The notes beneath the pieces were generated by a model, which saw only the letters and a list, made by a program, of their open reading frames with translations, searched no databases and had not been told where the DNA came from. The position numbers and the translations under genes are program-made. 20,989 nucleotides of DNA from CAYMAZ01 sp964428185 (GTDB taxonomy: Bacteria; Bacteroidota; Bacteroidia; Bacteroidales; DTU049): positions 1-20,989 of the forward strand of contig CAYRXH010000041.1 of the NCBI GenBank assembly GCA_964428185.1, written 5' to 3'. Positions 15,449 to 20,989 of the stretch are shown here, piece after piece (the stretch's first letter is position 1; each line of letters begins with the position of its first letter).

Positions 15449-17050
15449 ATGAAAAATCAATTAATACTTGCCGTTCTGGGATTCTTTCTGGCCGGTATTT
15501 TACTGCCCTCCTGTGTGAAGGATGAATATTATCTTCAGAATATCAAAACTCCCCAATGGGAACCTAACATTGCTGCCCCGCTTGTTAATGCAAGACTGAC
15601 ACTATGGGATATTCTCAACGATTATGATTCAACAGATATCGTTGTGGAAGATGAGACACACTTCTTATATCTTGTGTACGATAGCCGTGTTTTTTCTCAG
15701 TCAGCTGAAGAATTAATCACAATCCCCGACCAGAATGTGAATATGTCGCATAATTTTAATACAGGTGGTGCTGTTGCTGTTGGAGACAGTTTTGTGACTA
15801 CTTTTACATACACGTATGACTTCAGCTTCCCCAATTTTCAGGTTATTGACAGTATTTACCTGAAAAGCGGAAATCTCAATCTGAGTATCAATTCCAACTT
15901 CAATCTGCCTGCAAAAATTGAACTTCAGTTACCCGGAACAAAACAGGGTCAACCATTTAAGGAAACAATTTACATGAGCAACCCCAACGAAAGTCAAAAC
16001 ATTGGTCTTGATAATACCAAACTCATCTTTAACCATACAGGCGGCAACAACAGACTTGAAATGGATTTCAGGGTGGTTCTCTATGGCACAGGAAATCCTG
16101 ATCTTTCTCCCTATAATGTTGATATCAGTAACAGCTTTTCGGATATCAGATTCAGGGCAATGTTTGGTTATTTAGGTCAGCTTAACTTTACCTTGAATGA
16201 AGACACTGTCAAAGTTAAACTTTATGACAACAACCTTGAAGGCATAGTCAACTGGAATGACCCCCGATTTTATCTGACTGTGACCAATTATCTTGGAATG
16301 CCAGTTCAGATTGACATCAATTATCTTGAGGCAAGACGTACAAAACCACCATTTAGTTCTGTTCAGATTCTGGGTCCCGGCATTCCCAATCCCTGGAGTA
16401 TTCTGTATCCCAATTTTTCACAAATGGGTCAGGGAATACAAACATCTATGTATCTTGATAAAACCAACAGCAATATTGATGTGGCCTATAATATCTCACC
16501 GCAGCAAGTGAATGCATTAATCAATGCTGTTTCCAATCCTTCGGGTTATACTCAGAATTTTACCTTTGATACAAGCCGATTTGTTGTGGATGCCAAAGTT
16601 GAACTCCCCCTCCATGGCACCGCAGGAGGATTTGTAATTGTTGACACTCTCGATGTGAATCTGGGTGAAGATTTTGAAGATGTTGAATATATCGACTGGG
16701 TTCTTTTTAAAATCTATGCTGAAAACGGATTCCCCATTGATGCACAACTCCAGATTTATTTCCTCGATTCTCTCTACAATATGGTAGACTCACTCCTGTC
16801 GCCACCTCAGCAGATTATTCATGCTGCAACCCCCGGACCTGCTCCTGATTATATCGTAACCAATAAATACCAAAAAATGATTACCACAATTATCTATAAT
16901 GACAGACTGGAGGAATACTACAGAATAAAGTATGCAATTGTCAGGGCAGAAATGGAAACCTATAATGCTGCTACACAGATTGTGAAAATATATTCATTTT
17001 ATGACCTTCATGTGATGCTTGGAGCTCAGGTTCAAATAAAATTTAATTAA
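15449..17050 (+). CDS. Probable surface-exposed lipoprotein, unknown function
   Basis: The 533-residue protein starts with a lipoprotein signal peptide ending LLPSC, with the lipidated cysteine at residue 22. The mature end is C-V-K-D-E, which fits the C-x-K-(D/E)2 lipoprotein export signal shown in Capnocytophaga and other Bacteroidota to send lipoproteins to the cell surface. The mature part is rich in predicted beta-strand, acidic, and low in cysteine, and reads like stacked beta-sandwich domains. No enzyme motif is seen. It lies 21 nt before a probable outer-membrane beta-barrel gene, so the two are probably co-transcribed and may act together at the outer membrane. It lacks the SusC/SusD signature of glycan uptake pairs. 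Confidence 0.75.
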   Translation: MKNQLILAVLGFFLAGILLPSCVKDEYYLQNIKTPQWEPNIAAPLVNARLTLWDILNDYDSTDIVVEDETHFLYLVYDSRVFSQSAEELITIPDQNVNMSHNFNTGGAVAVGDSFVTTFTYTYDFSFPNFQVIDSIYLKSGNLNLSINSNFNLPAKIELQLPGTKQGQPFKETIYMSNPNESQNIGLDNTKLIFNHTGGNNRLEMDFRVVLYGTGNPDLSPYNVDISNSFSDIRFRAMFGYLGQLNFTLNEDTVKVKLYDNNLEGIVNWNDPRFYLTVTNYLGMPVQIDINYLEARRTKPPFSSVQILGPGIPNPWSILYPNFSQMGQGIQTSMYLDKTNSNIDVAYNISPQQVNALINAVSNPSGYTQNFTFDTSRFVVDAKVELPLHGTAGGFVIVDTLDVNLGEDFEDVEYIDWVLFKIYAENGFPIDAQLQIYFLDSLYNMVDSLLSPPQQIIHAATPGPAPDYIVTNKYQKMITTIIYNDRLEEYYRIKYAIVRAEMETYNAATQIVKIYSFYDLHVMLGAQVQIKFN

Positions 17051-17071
17051 CCCTGCCCTAAACAAAACACT

Positions 17072-18526
17072 ATGAAAAAAGCATATTTCCTCATACTTAT
17101 CTGCCTAATTGCCTTTACATTAAACTCACAGGCTCAACAGGATATGACCATCTATCCCATGCAGATCATCCCGCAGTCAAATTATTCAAACCCAGCCCTG
17201 GTCCCCGTTTCAAAATTTCACATCAGCATGCTGCCTGCCCTTTCTTCAATCTATATTGACGGAGGTCACACAGGATTCAACGCCCACCACTTTATCTCAA
17301 TCACCCCTGATGACTCGGTTGAAGTCAATCTGCAGGAACTGATTGATCAGATGGGTGCATACAATTATGTGAATTTCAATACCAGTATCGAATTGCTATC
17401 ATTCGGATTCAAAGTAAAAGAAAAACACTATTTTAACTTTGCTGTCTCCAATAAGATGTATGCACGTTTCTGCTATCCCAAAGAGCTTTTTAACTTTATT
17501 TACAAAGGGAACGGAGCATTCTTTGATGAAACCCTCAAATTCAGCAGAATGGGTATCAACGCAGCCCATTACAATGAAATTATGCTTGGTTATTCAATGA
17601 AATGGGATGATAAATGGACATTTGGAGCACATCTTAAAGTTCTTCAGGGACTTTCAAATGTATGGATGAGAAAAGCAGATGTTACATTATTAACCGAAGA
17701 AGAACATTTTTTCATCACTGCCACTTCTGATATAGATGCCTATGCAAGCCTTCCGTCTCAGGTTTGGGAAGAGGATGACACAACCGTAGAATCAGAAGAT
17801 TTTAATCCGGTTCAGTATCTGACAAATTTTAAAAACATGGGAGCAGCACTTGATCTGGGAGCAACCTACAAATATAATGACAAATGGACATTCGGTGCCA
17901 GTGTCATTGACCTGGGTTTTTTCAGATGGAACAGTGAGGGAAACCGGAATTTCAGAAGTGTCAATTCTGACGGAAGCTTCACCTTTGAAGGCATTGATAT
18001 TACTGAGTTTCTGCAGGAACAGGATACCACCGGGGCTCAGAGCAAACTGGACAACCTGCTTGATTCAATTGTTGATATTTTCCAGATAGATACTCTTTAT
18101 GGAAAATATACTTCACCCCTGAACACAAGACTCTATTTCAGCGGCACATATCAACTCACACCGAAGGATCAGTTAAGCGGACTTGTGAGGCTGCATTTGT
18201 ATAATCGCGCTGTCCATCCTACTCTGACTCTCGGATACATGAGAAAGTTCGGCAATATTCTGTCGCTTTCAGGAACATATACCATGGCATCAAGAAAATA
18301 TTTCAATCTCGGATTTGGAATGGCTGCCAATTTCGGACCCGTACAGTTGTATCTGACCACCGACAACCTAATTTCTCCGCTGGTGTTCAACAAATACTAC
18401 TGGTCGGAAAACAATGAACTGCAATCATTGACCGTTCCCAGAAACACCAAGTTTATGAATGTCCACCTTGGATTCAATCTCATCTTCGGCTACAAACCAC
18501 CCAAAGAAAGCTCTCCGATTTATTAA
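17072..18526 (+). CDS. Outer-membrane beta-barrel protein, DUF5723-like
   Basis: This 484-residue protein has a cleavable signal peptide (hydrophobic residues 5-18, likely cut after NSQA near residue 21). Next comes the SNYSNPALVPVSKFHISMLP stretch, typical of the DUF5723 family of Bacteroidota envelope proteins. The rest alternates short amphipathic strands and turns with repeated DKWTFGA segments, as in FadL- or PorV-like barrels, and ends in a strand (HLGFNLIFGYKP). No enzyme motif is seen. It is the second gene of a pair with the lipoprotein upstream, so the lipoprotein may dock on it. The family assignment is from memory of its N-terminal pattern; function unknown. Confidence 0.72.
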   Translation: MKKAYFLILICLIAFTLNSQAQQDMTIYPMQIIPQSNYSNPALVPVSKFHISMLPALSSIYIDGGHTGFNAHHFISITPDDSVEVNLQELIDQMGAYNYVNFNTSIELLSFGFKVKEKHYFNFAVSNKMYARFCYPKELFNFIYKGNGAFFDETLKFSRMGINAAHYNEIMLGYSMKWDDKWTFGAHLKVLQGLSNVWMRKADVTLLTEEEHFFITATSDIDAYASLPSQVWEEDDTTVESEDFNPVQYLTNFKNMGAALDLGATYKYNDKWTFGASVIDLGFFRWNSEGNRNFRSVNSDGSFTFEGIDITEFLQEQDTTGAQSKLDNLLDSIVDIFQIDTLYGKYTSPLNTRLYFSGTYQLTPKDQLSGLVRLHLYNRAVHPTLTLGYMRKFGNILSLSGTYTMASRKYFNLGFGMAANFGPVQLYLTTDNLISPLVFNKYYWSENNELQSLTVPRNTKFMNVHLGFNLIFGYKPPKESSPIY

Positions 18527-18550
18527 AAATCACTCCCTCGCCCATTTCAC

Positions 18551-18584
18551 ACTTTGCCTTTGCCCTCCGGATTCTAAGGGGAAA
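18551..18584. repeat. Short motif resembling the centre of the 92-179 palindrome
   Basis: ACTTTGCCTTTGCCCT, then AAGGGGAAA after a short spacer, resembles CACTTGCCCCTTGCCCC-TGA-AGGGGAAA at 120-147. The order, spacing and strand are the same, with a few changes and a longer centre here. It follows the DUF5723-like gene and may be a decayed copy of a dispersed element. No gene lies between 18527 and 18607. Confidence 0.3.
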
Positions 18585-18607
18585 ATATATATGCCCTGCG
18601 AAGAGCC

Positions 18608-18919
18608 CTACACATCAATGCTGTTGCCATGCAACCTACCTTGCAAATCAAAAATTTCATAATGGGCAAAAACACCTGCATCCTTTGGTATATCCACATA
18701 CAGTACATCAGTGGCAGGATTGGTAAACACCCTTACATTTGCTGCCACACCATGCGATGGCACTGATGTGACATTGCCATTGAGTCCGGTTTTAACACGA
18801 AGAACCTCATTTTGTCCTGTTGACTGGTTTTTGGTCTATACAACTGCTGCTATGTAATCACTTCCTGTTATGATGTGACTCATTCTTGAACTTGAATATC
18901 CACTTGGAGTATATTTGTT
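18608..18919 (-). pseudogene. Decayed T9SS cargo gene: C-terminal sorting-domain remnant
   Basis: On the minus strand one frame reads 104 codons with an in-frame TAG near 18837 and a terminal TAG at 18608-18610. The part after the first stop contains VRVFTNPATDVLYVDIPKDA and then YEIFDLQGRL, the hallmarks of the type A T9SS C-terminal sorting domain (NP-x-x-(D/G)-x-L-x-V...hhDhxGRh). Before the stop, NKYTPSGYSSSRMS and DYIAAVV read as further cargo protein. The domain stops before the usual final LxxGxYhV strand and has no upstream cargo body or start codon. It is therefore a truncated fragment of a secreted protein gene. It implies a working or former T9SS in the genome. Confidence 0.72.
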
Positions 18920-19192
18920 GAAAAAAAAGGACTTCTTGATTATTCCGGACAAATGTTGCCATTTTTTTTGCGATAAATTTCACACTAATTTCGAGGAACA
19001 TTGCCAGCTTATGAATCTATCGTTTGGCAGCAATGGCTTATCAAACCCCTATGACCCGGTGCAAGTGTTGGTTTTTTCATGCAACAAAAACATTGTTCCT
19101 TTGCTTAGTGGACTACTTTGCTCCGGAATTGTCTTTTGTACGCTTTCCTTGATGCTTTTATTGCCAGAACTAGACTTCAAGGGTTTACACTA
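18920..19192. other. Unexplained non-coding stretch
   Basis: No convincing gene is found. A plus-strand frame covers 18915-19259 but runs into the HU gene and lacks protein-like composition. On the minus strand, pieces of open frame (about 19170-19060, then 19050-18975) are broken by stops and resemble a decayed coding region of unknown family. It sits between the T9SS remnant and the HU terminator, so it may be more debris of the same rearrangement. Confidence 0.4.
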
Positions 19193-19218
19193 TAAAAAAA
19201 AGCCCCGTTGCCGGAGCT
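19193..19218 (-). terminator. Intrinsic terminator of the HU gene
   Basis: On the minus strand AGCTCCG pairs with CGGGGCT (one G-U pair) around a GCAA tetraloop and is followed by T8. It lies 20 nt after the HU stop codon. Stem, GNRA loop and T-run are all as expected for a strong terminator. Confidence 0.85.
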
Positions 19219-19238
19219 CCTTATATTCACGCTTTATT

Positions 19239-19517
19239 TTATTTTACCTGTCCAGATAACGCACTTCTTGGCTTAAACTTTACTACCTTTTTTGCAGCTA
19301 TTTGCATTGCTTTTCCTATTTGTGGATTTCTTCCGGTACGGGCTGCTAGTTCGGTTACTTTAAATGTGCCAAAGCCTATCAGCGTTATACTTTCACCTTT
19401 TGTCAATGCTTCGCTTATGGCTTCAATGGTTAGTTCTAAAGCTTTCTTAGCTTCTACTTTGCTGATGTTGCCTTTCTTGGCAATGATGTCGATTAGTTCG
19501 GGGCGGTTGATGCTCAT
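19239..19517 (-). CDS. HU-family DNA-binding protein
   Basis: This 92-residue protein is a full-length HU/IHF-type histone-like protein, which works as a dimer to bend and compact DNA. The N-terminal helices carry the usual LIDIIAKK and KVEAKKALELTIEAISEAL. GESITLIGFGTFKV and the beta-arm AARTGRNPQIGKAMQI (with the conserved RNP tip, R60-N62-P63 region) follow, and KVVKFKPRSAL closes the fold. Nothing is missing. It begins 15 nt after the stop of the secreted-protein gene on the same strand, but HU genes are usually highly expressed on their own, so a promoter inside that gene's 3' end is likely. I found no clear TAnnTTTG there. A strong terminator follows. Confidence 0.95.
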   Translation of the reverse strand: MSINRPELIDIIAKKGNISKVEAKKALELTIEAISEALTKGESITLIGFGTFKVTELAARTGRNPQIGKAMQIAAKKVVKFKPRSALSGQVK

Positions 19518-19532
19518 AATTGTTATATTTAT

Positions 19533-20150
19533 TTACCAGATTGCTAACCAATAGACAACTATATTTCCACTAACTACTACGCCTTTAGTATAACCATTTT
19601 CCCATTCATCAGGAAACTTCACTCCTTTACTCCATAAGAGATTTTCGGCTAAAAATTTGCCTTTTTCAGCGCCTAAGACATAAATATTTGCTTCTTCATA
19701 AAATTTTGTAGGAAGGGGAAGTTTTAGGCAAAATTCAAAATTGGGAATAGGAAACATTCCATCCAAATTATTACATTGCTTAAGTTTTATTACTGTAGTA
19801 TCGTAAATCAAAGAGTCATAATCCACAATCATAAAGCATGAGTCAGTGAAATGGTAAATTGCAACTGCTTCTTGAATTATTTTTTTTTCAATTGTATCTA
19901 TAAGGACACTATCACAAATAAAAATGGCATTAACTTGATTCAAATTTGCTACACCTGGGTATCTTAATCCAAAATGTACAATATTTGCTTTTTCGGGATC
20001 AAGAAAATGTTCTGTTAGTGTTTTAGGATAAAGGGATAGTACTTCTCTGTAATTTTCTTTAACTTTTTCCAAATCTATTTGAGCAAAAGAAGAATAAGAA
20101 AGTATAACCCCCAATAAGAATGTGTGAAGATATTTTATAATCATGTTCAT
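19533..20150 (-). CDS. Small secreted protein after the RHS gene, unknown function
   Basis: The 205-residue product has an N-terminal signal peptide (hydrophobic residues 7-21, likely cut after SSFA near residue 23), so it should be exported. The remainder has no domain I recognise. It includes NIVHFGLRYPGVAN, several short beta-strand-like segments, three cysteines after the signal peptide, and an aromatic C-terminus (VVYWLAIW). The gene begins 6 nt after the stop of the RHS gene and is surely on the same transcript. By position it could be an immunity or partner protein of the RHS C-terminal region; this is inference from context only. An in-frame ATG two codons later (20144) could also serve as start. 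Confidence 0.72.
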   Translation of the reverse strand: MNMIIKYLHTFLLGVILSYSSFAQIDLEKVKENYREVLSLYPKTLTEHFLDPEKANIVHFGLRYPGVANLNQVNAIFICDSVLIDTIEKKIIQEAVAIYHFTDSCFMIVDYDSLIYDTTVIKLKQCNNLDGMFPIPNFEFCLKLPLPTKFYEEANIYVLGAEKGKFLAENLLWSKGVKFPDEWENGYTKGVVVSGNIVVYWLAIW

Positions 20151-20156
20151 GTCTTT

Positions 20157-20989
20157 TTATCTATATATTAACAACTCGCCTTTGCCATTTGTTCTATTAC
20201 TATAATCATTCCAACTTTTATAAAAAATCACTGAACTTCCTGCAGGAAATTTCTCCTTTTCTTTTGAACCGGATTTTTTAAAATCAGTATCATTCAAATA
20301 AGTTGAATATATCCTGCTTCTGGAGTCAAGGATCGCAGTACCTCCAATAGTAAACAAAAAATCTAAAGCACTATAATCATTTTCTATATGCACTGACTTT
20401 GTCTCCACCTTATGCTTTGCATTGCTTGAGAAAATTCCATATTTTTCATTAATGATTGTAAATGACTCTGAAGTAGACTTTGCAGGTGAGTTCGCATCGG
20501 AATAAGTCTTAGTCTCATGCTGTTCAAATTGTTGTGTTGGATTAATACTATACCCACTTTTTTGTGCTAAGCTTTGAGACTGGTAATAGTTATAGTCTTT
20601 TTCTGTGGTTGTTCCCATATCACCCATCATATCATTGTCCCCTATTCGCGTATAGGTTTCATTATTATGCGTGATTGTCTGTGATGAGCGATTTTCATTA
20701 TAGTAAAGCTCCCCTGTCTTCTCATTCATAAACCAATCGTCTAATGCCCCAGTAGGATCTGTTCTAATTATCGGATTATTTTGACAGTAACTATACGGAC
20801 TTACCCAACTTCTTTCACTTGCCATTGGGTCAATAGACAACCATATCGACACTTCCGAATCCAAATACCTCGCACCAAAGTAAGTATATTGCGTTTCATT
20901 ATCTAGCTCTTTCGCAGTGAACTTATACCTGCTGTCGAAAGTGCTGTTTCTTTGGCTCACAAACAATTCGCCAAAGGGCAGGTATTGTA
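20157..20989 (-). CDS. RHS repeat-associated core protein, C-terminal part (runs off window)
   Basis: The frame is open to the window edge. Residues near the edge read QYLPFGELFVSQRNS, then YKFTAKELD, YTYFGARYLD, WLSIDPMA, PYSYCQNNPI and DPTGA. Together these form the RHS/YD-repeat core end motif, which closes the shell of RHS-type proteins. The true start is upstream of the window; the TTG at 20966 is internal. After DPTGA come DDWFMNEKTGELYYNEN, common in Bacteroidota RHS tails, and about 180 residues of variable sequence ending LLIYR. In polymorphic toxin systems this last part is the toxin, but I see no known toxin motif. It is lower in hydrophobic residues and rich in S, T, K and N. A secreted protein gene follows after 6 nt. 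Confidence 0.88.
   Translation of the reverse strand, partial: QYLPFGELFVSQRNSTFDSRYKFTAKELDNETQYTYFGARYLDSEVSIWLSIDPMASERSWVSPYSYCQNNPIIRTDPTGALDDWFMNEKTGELYYNENRSSQTITHNNETYTRIGDNDMMGDMGTTTEKDYNYYQSQSLAQKSGYSINPTQQFEQHETKTYSDANSPAKSTSESFTIINEKYGIFSSNAKHKVETKSVHIENDYSALDFLFTIGGTAILDSRSRIYSTYLNDTDFKKSGSKEKEKFPAGSSVIFYKSWNDYSNRTNGKGELLIYR

Noticed and set aside
15449..18526. SusC/SusD-type glycan uptake pair
   Set aside because: The barrel is only 484 residues with no TonB-dependent plug, and the lipoprotein lacks SusD motifs.
18915..19259. 114-residue plus-strand frame
   Set aside because: It has low-complexity hydrophobic runs, crosses the HU terminator and enters the HU gene antisense; no family is recognised.

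Overview
The window looks like chromosomal DNA from a member of the Bacteroidota (Bacteroidetes), probably an anaerobic or marine-type member of the Bacteroidales or a neighbouring order. Three things point there. Seven putative promoters carry the TAnnTTTG -7 element typical of the phylum, mostly extended to TAnnTTTG(C/T)A. The gene content includes a type IX secretion (T9SS) sorting-domain remnant, a lipoprotein with a C-x-K-D-E surface-export signature, a DUF5723-like outer-membrane protein, an RHS tail of the YLPFGE/FTAKELD/YFGARYLD type, and futalosine-pathway menaquinone synthesis. The DNA is AT-rich and ribosome binding sites are weak and A-rich.

Layout. 1-615: repeat-rich non-coding DNA around one tRNA-Pro(CGG) gene on the minus strand, which has its own -7 element and a perfect 18-bp-stem terminator. 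697-1447: a stand-alone DEDDh exonuclease overlapping a small cysteine-rich CWC protein. 1401-6409 (minus): mqnC followed by a large soluble histidine kinase with at least six PAS domains, a GAF-like region, HisKA and HATPase. The kinase 3' end overlaps the CWC gene head-on. 6431-12294 (plus): divergent from mqnC come an M17 leucyl aminopeptidase, a 989-residue sacsin/NOV-like GHKL ATPase of unknown role, and tilS with its own -7 element. 12376-15170: a membrane-anchored, DUF3352-like protein fused to a C-terminal beta-propeller. 15171-15448: non-coding DNA full of inverted repeats and heptamer repeats. 15449-18526: a two-gene unit for a probable surface lipoprotein and an outer-membrane beta-barrel protein. 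18527-19238: no intact gene, but a decayed T9SS sorting domain. 19239-20989 (minus): the 3' end of an RHS-repeat gene that runs off the window, then a small secreted protein 6 nt downstream, then an HU gene with its own terminator.

Most of the window is housekeeping (tilS, mqnC, pepA, HU, tRNA-Pro) interleaved with sensing and envelope genes. The least explained parts are the GHKL ATPase between pepA and tilS, the RHS tail with its secreted neighbour, the anchored propeller protein, and the intergenic dyad and heptamer structures. I saw no CRISPR array, rRNA, intact insertion sequence, integrase or phage gene.
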